This document shows, in pieces, positions 55,279-64,000 of a stretch of 64,000 nucleotides of DNA (its first letter is position 1; each line of letters opens with the position of its first letter). Source of the stretch: Prochlorococcus sp. AG-363-P19 (GTDB lineage Bacteria > Cyanobacteriota > Cyanobacteriia > PCC-6307 > Cyanobiaceae); the NCBI GenBank assembly GCA_003280055.1, contig QCGG01000004.1, positions 1 to 64,000 on the forward strand, written 5' to 3'. Below the pieces are notes generated by a model. It saw only the letters and a program-made list of their open reading frames with translations, did no database searches and was not told the DNA's origin. The position numbers and the translations under genes are program-made.

Positions 55279-55506
55279 ATGCCACACAGTATTATCAGCG
55301 ACAAATGTGAAGGTGTAGCGGATTGCGCTGCAGCATGTCCCGTTGCATGTATTAAGCAGGCCAATACCAAAAATGCAAAGGGAACTAACTATTGGTGGAT
55401 TGACTTTAATACATGCATTGATTGTGGAATTTGCATGACAGTATGCCCTGTTGATGGAGCGGTCATTGCTGAAGAGAGAAAGGACCTTCAAAGGCCAACA
55501 AATTGA
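55279..55506 (+). CDS. Bacterial-type ferredoxin (two cluster sites)
   Basis: A 75-residue ferredoxin. First site C10, C16, C20 then P21 and C24; second site C46, C49, C52, C56 (CIDCGICMTVCPVDG). The C-x5-C spacing in the first site is not the standard CxxC and points to a 3Fe-4S or modified cluster next to a [4Fe-4S]. An electron carrier; partners unknown. It follows hisZ by 16 bases on the same strand. Confidence 0.92.
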   Translation: MPHSIISDKCEGVADCAAACPVACIKQANTKNAKGTNYWWIDFNTCIDCGICMTVCPVDGAVIAEERKDLQRPTN

Positions 55507-55597
55507 TTGCATATGGGTACGGAGACCCCAACCAATTTGGCCTTATTATTTTTCCAAAGAAAGACTAATGTGATTTTGCATTATTTACTTAGTTTCA

Positions 55598-57484
55598 ATG
55601 GAAGAAGGCAAAATTGAAATCCATACTGAAAATATCTTTCCAATAATAAAGAAGGCAGTTTATTCAGACCATGAAATTTTTCTAAGAGAGCTTATTAGCA
55701 ATGGTGTTGATGCAATTAACAAACGTAGAATGGCAGCAATGTCAAATGATTGTAGTGAAGGAGACGATCCAAAGATAAAAATTAGTGTTGACAGAGAAAA
55801 CAAGATGATCAAAATATCAGACAATGGTATTGGCATGACCGCGGATGAAGTTAAGCGTTATATAAACCAAGTAGCCTTCTCGAGTGCCGAGGAATTCTTA
55901 GAAAAATATTCGAAGGGAGAGGACAAAATTATTGGTCATTTCGGATTAGGTTTTTATTCATCCTTTATGGTAGCTAATAAGGTTGAGCTAATTACATTAT
56001 CAGCAATACCAGAAAGCAAAGCTATAAAATGGTCATGTGATGGGTCACCAAACTTTAAATTAGAAGATATAGAAAAAGAATCTTCAGGTACGGAGATAAT
56101 TCTACATATAATGGACGAAGAAACAGAATATTTAGAACCCTCACGAATTAAAACATTAGTGAAGAAATATTGTGACTTTATGCCAGTAGAAATAACATTA
56201 GAGGGTGAAAATATAAACAGACGCTTGGCTCCATGGCGTAAAAACCAAAGTGAAATGACCGATGAAGATTACAAGGAATTTTACAGGTATCTATATCCAT
56301 TTCAAGGAGACCCTCTTTTTTGGATTCATCTAAATACAGATTATCCCTATAGCCTTCAGGGCATATTATACTTTCCCAAAACTACTGGTAGAGCTGATTG
56401 GGAATCTGGAGAAATTAATCTATATTGCAATCAAGTATTTGTAAGTTCATCAATAAAAGAGATTGTGCCCAGATATCTTATCCCCTTAAGGGGGGTTATA
56501 GATTCACCTGATATACCATTAAATGTAAGTAGAAGTGCTCTACAATCTGATAGAAAAGTAAGATCGATAGGTAACTTTGTTTCTAAGAAAATCTCAGACA
56601 AGTTGAAATCAATAAAAAATGAAGATAAAAAGTTTTACGCCGAGATCTGGGAAACAATTGGTGCTTTTATAAAAATTGGAATAATGGAAGATGAAAAGTT
56701 CTCAGATCAAATTGGTGACATAGTCTTATTTGGAACTACATCTAATGAAATTGAGAAAGAGGATATTATCTCCGCCAACGGAAAAAACTTTACTACATTA
56801 ATAGCATATCTCAATCGAATAAAAGAAGGGGAAGATAAAAAGGTTATCTACTGTACTGATGAAATTTCACAGGCAAATGCACTTAGTCTTTGGAGATCGC
56901 AAGGGGTTGAAGTCTTAAAGGCAGAAACAGTCATTGATACTCAATATATTCCATGGTTAGAAGAGAAGAATCAAGAAATTAAGTTTCATAGAGTAGATTC
57001 TGATATAAGTGACGGTCTGACAGAAGCCAAGCAAGAATTAACTGACAAGGACGGTGAAACAGATTCGGAAAAAATAAGGTCATTAGTCAAACAAGCTCTT
57101 AATAACGATAAAATTACAATTCAAGTTCAAGCCTTAAAAGGAGAGGAGGCTCCATCGGCAATGATTCTTCTCCCCGAGCAAATGAGAAGAATAAACGACA
57201 TGGGAGCACTTCTTGAACAACGCCTTCCTGGTTTGCCAGAGCATCATGTATTACTAATTAATCAAAACCACTCATTGGTAAAAGGACTTTTAAAACTCCA
57301 TAAAGGAGGGGTGATTATTGGGTCTGACAAAACCTCCCATACAAATGAGATCTCGAACGAGATCGCTCTGCATATCTACGATTTAGCAAAATTGAGCATT
57401 GGTGGATTAGAGCCAAATGAACTCATGGGTTTCCAAACCCGTACTTCAAATCTTATCGGTCAACTTGTGGAAAAGGCTCAATAA
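55598..57484 (+). CDS. htpG: HtpG (Hsp90) chaperone
   Basis: A 628-residue Hsp90-family ATPase. The N-domain nucleotide pocket shows FLRELISNGVDAINKRR and KISDNGIGMTADEV, HFGLGFYSSFMVA; the middle domain has the catalytic loop IPLRGVIDSPDIPLNVSRSALQ. It starts at ATG 55598, 91 bases after the ferredoxin. No heat-shock element is evident. Confidence 0.95.
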   Translation: MEEGKIEIHTENIFPIIKKAVYSDHEIFLRELISNGVDAINKRRMAAMSNDCSEGDDPKIKISVDRENKMIKISDNGIGMTADEVKRYINQVAFSSAEEFLEKYSKGEDKIIGHFGLGFYSSFMVANKVELITLSAIPESKAIKWSCDGSPNFKLEDIEKESSGTEIILHIMDEETEYLEPSRIKTLVKKYCDFMPVEITLEGENINRRLAPWRKNQSEMTDEDYKEFYRYLYPFQGDPLFWIHLNTDYPYSLQGILYFPKTTGRADWESGEINLYCNQVFVSSSIKEIVPRYLIPLRGVIDSPDIPLNVSRSALQSDRKVRSIGNFVSKKISDKLKSIKNEDKKFYAEIWETIGAFIKIGIMEDEKFSDQIGDIVLFGTTSNEIEKEDIISANGKNFTTLIAYLNRIKEGEDKKVIYCTDEISQANALSLWRSQGVEVLKAETVIDTQYIPWLEEKNQEIKFHRVDSDISDGLTEAKQELTDKDGETDSEKIRSLVKQALNNDKITIQVQALKGEEAPSAMILLPEQMRRINDMGALLEQRLPGLPEHHVLLINQNHSLVKGLLKLHKGGVIIGSDKTSHTNEISNEIALHIYDLAKLSIGGLEPNELMGFQTRTSNLIGQLVEKAQ

Positions 57485-57528
57485 ACACGATGTACTAAAG
57501 TGGTTATACAAAATAATGCCATTTAAAT

Positions 57529-57765
57529 ATGTCCAGGGTCTGTCAACTAACAGGAACTCGCGCAAACAACGGAATGGCCGTGAGTCATTCGCATATTCGC
57601 ACTAAGAAGCTTCAGCAAGCCAATCTTCAACATAGAAGGCTCTGGTGGGCAGAAGGTAAGAAGTGGGTAAAGCTGCGGGTCACAACCAGAGCATTAAAAA
57701 CAATTCAAAAGAAGGGCCTAGGGTCTTATGCAAAATCATTAGGAATTGACCTCAGTAAAATCTGA
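57529..57765 (+). CDS. rpmB: 50S ribosomal protein L28
   Basis: A 78-residue basic protein with the L28 pattern: [27 protein letters not shown], then [29 protein letters not shown]. It follows htpG with a 44-base gap and precedes ggpS; the hairpin GGATTT/AAATCC (57800-57816) in the gap to ggpS is weak. Confidence 0.97.
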   Translation: MSRVCQLTGTRANNGMAVSHSHIRTKKLQQANLQHRRLWWAEGKKWVKLRVTTRALKTIQKKGLGSYAKSLGIDLSKI

Positions 57766-57840
57766 TTAAAAAGTTAAGTATTCAACAAATTTATTTTTAG
57801 GATTTTTTAAAAATCCAAAATATTACATTACTAAAATACT

Positions 57841-59322
57841 GTGGAAAAAGGTAATAGCCAATTTGTACTCCTCTACCACAGAACTCCATTCGAAGAGGCA
57901 AAAGATAATGATGGCAACAGAATTTGGATAGACCAGAAAAGCCCTAATGGAATAATTCCTACATTGAGAAATCTATTCAAAAATATAGATAATGGAACGT
58001 GGATTGCTTGGAGAGAAGTTGAACAAACAGATGAAGAGACTGATGAAAGCATAATAATGAGCAATCCTTCTGAGTTCACACTTAGAAGAATTCCACTAAA
58101 AAAAAATGAGATTTCAAGTTTCTACCATATAACCTCTAAAGAGTGTTTTTGGCCAATACTCCATACTTTTCCTACTTATTTTGATGTCAACAATGCTGAT
58201 TGGGAGGTATTTAGTGATGTAAACAAAAGATTCGCAGATGCAGCATGTCATCAAGCTGGTTATGGCGCAAAAGTCTGGGTGCATGACTACAATTTATGGT
58301 TAGTACCTGGTCTTATAAGAAAACAGAGACCTGATGTAAAAATTGCATTTTTCCATCACACACCTTTTCCGGGAAATGATGTATTTGCAATTCTTCCTTG
58401 GCGGCGAGAAATAATTGAAAGTTTACTAAGTTGTGACATGGTTGGATTCCACATCCCTAGATATGCTGAAAACTTTGCACGTGCAGCAAATTGTCTGGTG
58501 GGAGCAGAAAGAGGACCTAAAATATCAGTAAGTGAAAAGTTTATTGCTATAGGAAGTGCACTAACTGAACCTTCTGTCACACCATGGTTAAAACATGTAG
58601 GAAGGAAAATTAAATTATTAACTTCACCAGTAGGTACATCACCAGAAGTGATCAATAATCTACTGGCTGAAGATGAAGTGAAGAATCATAAAATCAAAAT
58701 AAAAGAGGGTACGAAAAAAGATCGCAAATTAATATTATCTGCCAGTAGAGTCGATTATACAAAGGGGAATGAAGAATTACTTCTTGCCTATGAAAGATTG
58801 CTTGAAAGAAGACAAGATCTGCATGGAAAAGTAGTTTTAATGTTAGCTTGTGTAGCTGCGGCAAGTGGGATGAAAATATATGAAGAAACCCAACGGTCTA
58901 TTGAAGAGATGGTTGGGCGGATAAACGGTAAATTTAGCCTTATAGATTGGGTTCCTATAAGGTTATCTACACTTAGAATACCTTATGAAGAAATGGTAGC
59001 CTGGTTTTCAGAAGCTGATATTTGTTGGATTACGCCTCTAAGAGACGGATTGAATCTTGTTGCTAAAGAATATGCAGCTGCAAGAAAAGATAAAGGAGGA
59101 GTACTTGTCCTTTCTGAGTTTACCGGAGCTTCTGTTCTTCTAGATGGTGCGGTGCTAACTAATCCATACTCACATAGAAGGATGGATGAGGCGATTGAAC
59201 AAGCAATTGAAATGGATAAAGATGAACAATTTATGCGAATGCAATCTATGGCAAAAGGTGTTTATTCATATACAGTTAAAGATTGGGCAGATGAACAAAT
59301 AGAATCAATTGGAAATAAATAA
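57841..59322 (+). CDS. ggpS: Glucosylglycerol-phosphate synthase
   Basis: Makes glucosylglycerol-phosphate from ADP-glucose and glycerol-3-P, the committed step to the osmolyte glucosylglycerol. The 493-residue GT20 protein (trehalose-P-synthase fold) has KVWVHDYNLWLVPGLIRK, KIAFFHHTPFPGNDVF, SASRVDYTKGNEELLLAYERL and the C-terminal TPLRDGLNLVAKEYAAA. It starts at GTG 57841. Four bases later begins ggtB, so the synthase and its recapture transporter share a unit. Confidence 0.93.
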   Translation: MEKGNSQFVLLYHRTPFEEAKDNDGNRIWIDQKSPNGIIPTLRNLFKNIDNGTWIAWREVEQTDEETDESIIMSNPSEFTLRRIPLKKNEISSFYHITSKECFWPILHTFPTYFDVNNADWEVFSDVNKRFADAACHQAGYGAKVWVHDYNLWLVPGLIRKQRPDVKIAFFHHTPFPGNDVFAILPWRREIIESLLSCDMVGFHIPRYAENFARAANCLVGAERGPKISVSEKFIAIGSALTEPSVTPWLKHVGRKIKLLTSPVGTSPEVINNLLAEDEVKNHKIKIKEGTKKDRKLILSASRVDYTKGNEELLLAYERLLERRQDLHGKVVLMLACVAAASGMKIYEETQRSIEEMVGRINGKFSLIDWVPIRLSTLRIPYEEMVAWFSEADICWITPLRDGLNLVAKEYAAARKDKGGVLVLSEFTGASVLLDGAVLTNPYSHRRMDEAIEQAIEMDKDEQFMRMQSMAKGVYSYTVKDWADEQIESIGNK

Positions 59323-59326
59323 TTAG

Positions 59327-60598
59327 ATGAGTTTTATTTTTGTTAAAAAGAGTGTTATAAATTTATTTTTCCTAACAACACTCACCTCACTAAATAGTAA
59401 TGGTAAAGCCGATATAACAAAACAAATTAATATTCTAATGCCAGCACCATTTCAAGAATCAACTAAAGAACTAATAAATGAATTCAATGAAAAGAATATA
59501 GGGAAAATAAAAGTTAGAGTAACAAAAGGCCCAAGAGAAACAGAAGCTGTCTCCGATCTGGCTATAAGTAGTTTATTGTTAGGAAATAGCCCATATGATG
59601 GTTTACTAATTGATGTAACTTGGCTTCCAAAATATGCACAGGCAGGATGGATAACTGATCTGAGTAAATGGTTTAGCAATGATGAATATGGAGAATTAGA
59701 GAGTGGAGCGCAAAAAGGAAATAAATACAATAGTGTCTTGTATAGATGGCCATTTGTAGCAGATATTGGACTCTTATATTGGAGAACAGACTTAATGGAA
59801 ATGCCTCCAAGAACCCCCGTTGAATTAATGAATATTAGCAAGGAACTACAAAGAAAAAGATTGGTTAAATATGGATACGTTTGGCAAGGAAGGCAATACG
59901 AAGGTTTAAGTTGTGTTTTTCTTGAGTTGGTTAAGGGATTTGGCGGGGATTGGTTGTCTAAAACAGGAAAAGTTGAATTATCAAACGAGAAGACTATAGC
60001 TGCAGTCAAATGGTTGAAGTCATTATTGGATAGTAAAGTCTCTCCTATAGCTGTAACTAATTTTTCTGAGCCTGAAGCTCTCCAAACATTTAAAAATGGA
60101 GATGCTGCCTTCATGCGAAACTGGCCATATGCATGGAAAGAACTTCACAAAGATGACAGCAAAGTCATTGGTAAAGTAGGAATTACAACAATGGTCTCAA
60201 CCGATGATAATCAACCAGTTGCAACACTAGGAAGTTGGGGCTTTTCGATAATCAGCACAAGTAAAAATAAAAATGAAACTGCAAAATTAATTAAATTTCT
60301 AACATCTGACTATGCTCAACAGAAGCTATTTAGAAAATATGGCTATACACCAACAAGAAAATCTACATTCCGGAGTACCGAACTTCGTAAAGAAATTCCC
60401 ATTATTCAAGAACTACAAAAAGCATTAAACCTTAGTAAACCTAGACCCATGACACCTGTTTATGCGCAAATAAGCGATGTACTGCAAAGACATCTTAGCT
60501 CTGTACTAAGTGACAATAAAGATGTAAGAATAGAAATGATGAAGGCTAAAAGTACAACACAAAAAATTCTAGACTCAACTGGATTAATAGTAAAATGA
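59327..60598 (+). CDS. ggtB: Glucosylglycerol ABC transporter substrate-binding protein
   Basis: A 423-residue extracytoplasmic solute-binding protein (family 1) with an N-terminal Sec-type hydrophobic signal (about 8-22) and no lipobox cysteine. Family signatures: INILMPAPFQESTKELINEFNE, DGLLIDVTWLPKYAQAGWI, DLSKWF, GLLYWRTDLMEMPPRTPVEL and WPYAWKEL. Its position between ggpS and the permeases assigns glucosylglycerol or a related sugar as substrate. Its stop overlaps the next ATG (ATGA). Confidence 0.88.
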   Translation: MSFIFVKKSVINLFFLTTLTSLNSNGKADITKQINILMPAPFQESTKELINEFNEKNIGKIKVRVTKGPRETEAVSDLAISSLLLGNSPYDGLLIDVTWLPKYAQAGWITDLSKWFSNDEYGELESGAQKGNKYNSVLYRWPFVADIGLLYWRTDLMEMPPRTPVELMNISKELQRKRLVKYGYVWQGRQYEGLSCVFLELVKGFGGDWLSKTGKVELSNEKTIAAVKWLKSLLDSKVSPIAVTNFSEPEALQTFKNGDAAFMRNWPYAWKELHKDDSKVIGKVGITTMVSTDDNQPVATLGSWGFSIISTSKNKNETAKLIKFLTSDYAQQKLFRKYGYTPTRKSTFRSTELRKEIPIIQELQKALNLSKPRPMTPVYAQISDVLQRHLSSVLSDNKDVRIEMMKAKSTTQKILDSTGLIVK

Positions 60599-61452
60599 TC
60601 ATTCTATTAGTTCCATCATTATTATTACTTTTCTTGGTATTTGGAATACCATTCTTTCGATATATATGGCTGAGTTTACATTCCTTTTCTGTTTCTACCT
60701 CATTAATTCCAATTAACAATAATGGCGCGAACTGGATCAGACTAATTAATGACGAAAGATTTTGGCAAGATGTAATACAAACAGCACGTTTTGCAATATT
60801 ATCAGTAAGCCTAGAAATCATAATTGCATTATGTATTGCATTACTTCTTAATCAAAGTTGGAAGGGAAAGGGTTTAATCAGAGCCATTACGCTTCTACCA
60901 TGGGCATTACCAACAACAATAATGGCTCTAGGTTGGAGATGGATATTTAACAATCCTTATGGACCTATAGAACAATTCCTAAGTCTGGTTAATTTGAGTG
61001 AATTAAATATATTGTCGAGTCCTTACTTGACTTGGATTGCCACTGTAGTAGCGGACGTATGGAAGACCACACCTTTTGTAGCACTAATATTATTAGCAGG
61101 ACTGCAAACAATACCAAATGATCTTTATGAAGCGCTATATATAGAAGGAGGAAATGCTAGGGATGCCCTTCTAAAAATCACAATACCGCTTCTTAAGCCA
61201 TATTTATTTATCAGCATGATTTTTAGGTTTTCCCAAGCTTTTGGAGTTTTCGACTTAATACAGGTCATGACAGGTGGCGGACCAGCTGGAAGTACAGAAA
61301 GCCTTGCCTTATATGCATATTTAAATGCCATGAGATTTCTAGATTTTGGATATAGTTCAACAATAGTAATAGGCAGTTTTATTATTTTAGTTGTAATTTG
61401 TATTACCTCATGGATCATACTAAAACAAACAATATACCTTGTGAAGCAATAG
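60595..61452 (+). CDS. ggtC: Sugar ABC transporter permease (GgtC)
   Basis: A 285-residue MalF/UgpA-type permease with about six membrane helices. The EAA loop is LYEALYIEGGNARDALLKITIPLLKPYLF. Also FGIPFFRYIWLSLHSFSV and TRFA-type start of the transport core. Overlaps ggtB by four bases, and ggtD follows after four bases. Confidence 0.92.
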   Translation: MIILLVPSLLLLFLVFGIPFFRYIWLSLHSFSVSTSLIPINNNGANWIRLINDERFWQDVIQTARFAILSVSLEIIIALCIALLLNQSWKGKGLIRAITLLPWALPTTIMALGWRWIFNNPYGPIEQFLSLVNLSELNILSSPYLTWIATVVADVWKTTPFVALILLAGLQTIPNDLYEALYIEGGNARDALLKITIPLLKPYLFISMIFRFSQAFGVFDLIQVMTGGGPAGSTESLALYAYLNAMRFLDFGYSSTIVIGSFIILVVICITSWIILKQTIYLVKQ

Positions 61453-61456
61453 AATA

Positions 61457-62275
61457 ATGAAAAAATCTACTAAGTTATGGCTTATAGTTTTACTAATATG
61501 GTCTCTGTCACCACTCATTTGGCAGTTATATAGTTCATTTTGTACAACAGATGTATTAATCAAGCCTTTTGAGATCCATAGCAACAGATGGACCCTTGAC
61601 AACTATAAACAAATACTAAATGCTGATATTGGATTCTCAAAATATATTATTAATAGTACTATAGTAGGAATATCAACAACATTTCTTACAATTCTGATTG
61701 CAATACCAGGTTCTTACTCACTTGCAAGACTTCCAGTAAAAATTCACAATTTAACAAGATCACTAATATTAATAGCAGCTCTTTCACCTTATGTACTTCT
61801 CTTTCTAGCCTTACTTGAAATGGCTAGAAAATTCAACCTTGCAAATAATCTAATTCTACTAAGCTTGCCATACAGTGCCCTGTCATTACCCCTCGCACTT
61901 TTACTTTTGGCATCGGCCTTTAAAGATATACCAAAAGAATTAGAAGAAGCATCAAGAATTGAAGGCCTATCATCTTTTCAAACTGTTAGGTTTATTTTAC
62001 TACCACTTATAAAACCTTCAATTGCAAGTACAGCAATCCTTGTTTTCTTATTTTCATGGAATGAATATCCAATAGCCCTTTCGTGGTTAAGCAATCCAGA
62101 AGCACTAACTTTGCCTGTAGCCATAGCTCGCCTTGCAGGATCCTCAATATATTCAGTTCCTTATGGTGCCTACGCTGCAGCTACAGTACTCGGGTCAATA
62201 CCATTATTGTTAATAGTGCTAATATTTCAACGTCAAATAGTTAGCGGATTAACTAATGGAGCAATAAAAGGATGA
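61457..62275 (+). CDS. ggtD: Sugar ABC transporter permease (GgtD)
   Basis: A 272-residue MalG-type permease with about six membrane helices. EAA loop LEEASRIEGLSSFQTVRFILLPLIKPS, and the DNYKQILN and FLFSWNEYPIALSWL segments of the family. Its stop overlaps the ggtA ATG by four bases. Confidence 0.92.
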   Translation: MKKSTKLWLIVLLIWSLSPLIWQLYSSFCTTDVLIKPFEIHSNRWTLDNYKQILNADIGFSKYIINSTIVGISTTFLTILIAIPGSYSLARLPVKIHNLTRSLILIAALSPYVLLFLALLEMARKFNLANNLILLSLPYSALSLPLALLLLASAFKDIPKELEEASRIEGLSSFQTVRFILLPLIKPSIASTAILVFLFSWNEYPIALSWLSNPEALTLPVAIARLAGSSIYSVPYGAYAAATVLGSIPLLLIVLIFQRQIVSGLTNGAIKG

Positions 62276-63252
62276 CATTAATTCTTAGAAAAATTTCCCG
62301 TAAATTCGGCAGGAGAATAATACTTAATAATCTCAATCTTGAAGTCAGGGAAGGTGAAATTCTAGCTCTACTAGGTCCTAGTGGTTGCGGTAAAAGTACA
62401 ACACTTCGAATAATAGCGGGCTTGGAACGTCCTGATACTGGAGAGATTCTAATTAATGGTGCAAATATGACTCATATTCCTCCCGTTGATAGAAAGATAG
62501 GAATGGTATTTCAAAACTATGCATTATTCCCACATTTATCAGTTGGTGAGAACTTATCACTAGGTTTAAATATAAGAGGCGTCCCTAATAAGCAAATACA
62601 GGTTAGAGTTAGCTCAATACTAGGTTTAATGAAGTTAGATGATCATGTCAATAAACTCCCTGCAGAACTTTCTGGTGGTCAAAGGCAAAGAGTAGCTCTA
62701 GCAAGAGCGCTCTTAAGAGACCCATCAATTTATCTTCTCGATGAACCTATGAGTAATTTAGATGCACAACTACGTGAAGATCTTAGACCTGAATTGAGAT
62801 CACTGATAACCTCAGAAAATAAACCTGTGGTCTATGTCACCCATGATCAAAATGAGGCGATGGCATTAGCCAATAGAATAGCAATACTTAATAACGGGGT
62901 AATTGAACAAATAGACACACCTCAGGATATTTATAAAAATCCTAAAACGTATTTCGTTGCATCATTCATAGGAAGTCCCAAAATAAATACTGTTAACCAA
63001 TCAAATGAAATTTTGAGCGCAGTGAGACCAGAAGATATTTATTTTTCAGAAGAAGGTTTGAATTGTAAGGTTCTCGCAAGAGAGTGGCATGGAAAGAATC
63101 AAATTATTATTCTTGATTGTTCAAAAGGTATTTTGAGAATGATTTGTGATGTAGATACAAAAATCCCGACAAATACAAAAGTAAGCTGGGACAAAGATAA
63201 AGTATATAGATTTAATATTAATACCGGGAAAAGATCAATATTAACAACTTAA
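62272..63252 (+). CDS. ggtA: Sugar ABC transporter ATPase (GgtA/UgpC-MalK type)
   Basis: A 326-residue ATPase energising the transporter. Walker [17 protein letters not shown]-loop MVFQNYALFPHLSVGENL, signature LSGGQRQRVALARAL, Walker B YLLDEPMSNLDAQLR and H-loop YVTHDQNEAMAL; a C-terminal MOP/TOBE-like region follows. In Synechocystis ggtA is distant from ggtBCD; here all four are together. Confidence 0.92.
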   Translation: MTLILRKISRKFGRRIILNNLNLEVREGEILALLGPSGCGKSTTLRIIAGLERPDTGEILINGANMTHIPPVDRKIGMVFQNYALFPHLSVGENLSLGLNIRGVPNKQIQVRVSSILGLMKLDDHVNKLPAELSGGQRQRVALARALLRDPSIYLLDEPMSNLDAQLREDLRPELRSLITSENKPVVYVTHDQNEAMALANRIAILNNGVIEQIDTPQDIYKNPKTYFVASFIGSPKINTVNQSNEILSAVRPEDIYFSEEGLNCKVLAREWHGKNQIIILDCSKGILRMICDVDTKIPTNTKVSWDKDKVYRFNINTGKRSILTT

Positions 63253-63270
63253 TAAATCTCTCGCGAATAC

Positions 63271-64000
63271 TTATTTAACTAAATTTTTGTGTAACAATGA
63301 CGCATGGGCTAGAGAAAGTCTCCCTAAGTTTCTAACATTCTTAGTGTCTACATTGCTATTCAAACAAACATTCCAAACTCTTTTGAGATACTGAGAATTT
63401 ATATCTTGAGAAAGGTTGAAACAAGTTGTTTTTAACATTTCTGATGCTGATTTAACCTTAGGGTCGTATCCCAGGGCACAGGTAGGACAGCCTGCAAGTT
63501 GAGCCAATATCAAAGCATGCAGTCGCATAGGTATTGCTAAACATGCTTTTTGAAACAAGTCAGTTGCATGTTCAAACGTCATCGCTTCTATTTTAACAAT
63601 TTTAGACTTTAAAGAATCAGAAATAATGTTTTTCTTATTTAATTCATTCAATAAAAAAGGGTCCTTTGATTTGTCAAAAGATAGCCAGATTGCTTGCTTT
63701 CCTTGTTCATTAAGAAATTCATCAAGGGCGTTAAACAATTCTTTCCACTTTTTCATGTTAAGAAACTTCGTCTTGCACCAAGACAAAACTATTGGCCCAC
63801 CTCCTATCCATTGTTTTTGAGGAAATTGGAATACAGGGTCTGGTGCAAAAACTACTGGAATCCTTATCTTCATAGATTGAATTCTCATATAAGAATCCAA
63901 ATCTCTAACACTTATATACGAGACCAATCCAAGTACTCTTTTAACCAAAAATATACTTAATCTTGAATTTAGAGGGCCAATGCCCTGTGCCCATAAAATA
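63271..64000 (-). CDS. csaB: Polysaccharide pyruvyl transferase CsaB-like, 5' end outside window
   Basis: The frame is open to the right edge: before the first internal ATG (63948) it reads ILWAQGIGPLNSRLSIFL, a CsaB-family segment, so the real start is beyond 64000. The visible 243 residues have GYLGL-free Rossmann halves, VVFAPDPVF, ATDLFQKACLAIPMRLHALILAQLAGCPT and ALGYDPKV. CsaB adds pyruvate to cell-wall polysaccharides. It is convergent with ggtA (18-base gap). Confidence 0.85.
   Translation of the reverse strand, partial: ILWAQGIGPLNSRLSIFLVKRVLGLVSYISVRDLDSYMRIQSMKIRIPVVFAPDPVFQFPQKQWIGGGPIVLSWCKTKFLNMKKWKELFNALDEFLNEQGKQAIWLSFDKSKDPFLLNELNKKNIISDSLKSKIVKIEAMTFEHATDLFQKACLAIPMRLHALILAQLAGCPTCALGYDPKVKSASEMLKTTCFNLSQDINSQYLKRVWNVCLNSNVDTKNVRNLGRLSLAHASLLHKNLVK

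Noticed and set aside
59452-60114. 220-codon open frame antisense to ggtB
   Set aside because: It mirrors ggtB codon usage on the opposite strand, lacks a ribosome site and shows no protein-like motif.

Overview
The window is a gene-dense, AT-rich stretch of a cyanobacterial chromosome, almost certainly from a marine picocyanobacterium of the Prochlorococcus group. The evidence is the mix of short intergenic gaps, compact proteins, picocyanobacterial conserved proteins (UPF0182, DUF3110, DUF1995, DUF4330, a CCB2-like heme-attachment factor) and B12-dependent metabolism (metH, cobN, cobU). A complete glucosylglycerol synthesis/uptake block suggests a low-light-type lineage rather than a high-light one. 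The lineage call is inference from gene content; no search was run. I see no prophage, insertion sequence, CRISPR array or integrase, so this is core chromosome.

Layout. 1-8.3 kb: the 3' end of a UPF0182 membrane-protein gene split by an in-frame stop, 2-Cys peroxiredoxin, a small basic protein, tRNA-Met, trmL/cobU, a CCB2-like factor, lptC-like and metG, an RNB nuclease, rpsR and rpmG. 8.4-16.1 kb: pheT, rlmD, a 0.6-kb gene-free gap, an unusual ribbon-helix-helix/J-domain fusion gene with a palindrome over its ribosome binding site, a small coiled-coil protein, an Ap4A phosphorylase, and a second 0.6-kb gap holding a strongly structured element (candidate non-coding RNA), then a small acidic protein. 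16.2-28.5 kb: ilvE-metH, cobN, hemJ-PHP, flavin reductase-uvrC. 28.5-45.5 kb: coaD, a coiled-coil protein, dacB, cysteine desulfurase, dapF, leuS, pgi, an M61 protease, purN, argC, ribBA and a cyclophilin. 45.5-50 kb: a leftward dnaK-dnaJ-DUF3110-murQ run. 50-55.5 kb: pstCAB, tRNA-Ser, an inositol monophosphatase family gene, hisZ and a ferredoxin. 55.6-64 kb: htpG, rpmB, then ggpS with ggtB-ggtC-ggtD-ggtA (osmolyte synthesis plus recapture) and the 3' part of a csaB-like gene running off the window.

How the genes fit together. CobN and CobU belong to cobamide synthesis and MetH consumes the product. HemJ and the CCB2-like protein serve tetrapyrrole and cytochrome b6 maturation. LptC, MurQ, DacB, DapF and CsaB belong to the envelope. 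DnaK, DnaJ and HtpG are chaperones, and GgpS/GgtABCD form a compatible-solute system. The least explained elements are the split UPF0182 gene, the RHH-J fusion with its palindromic leader, and the structured intergenic element near 15.5 kb.
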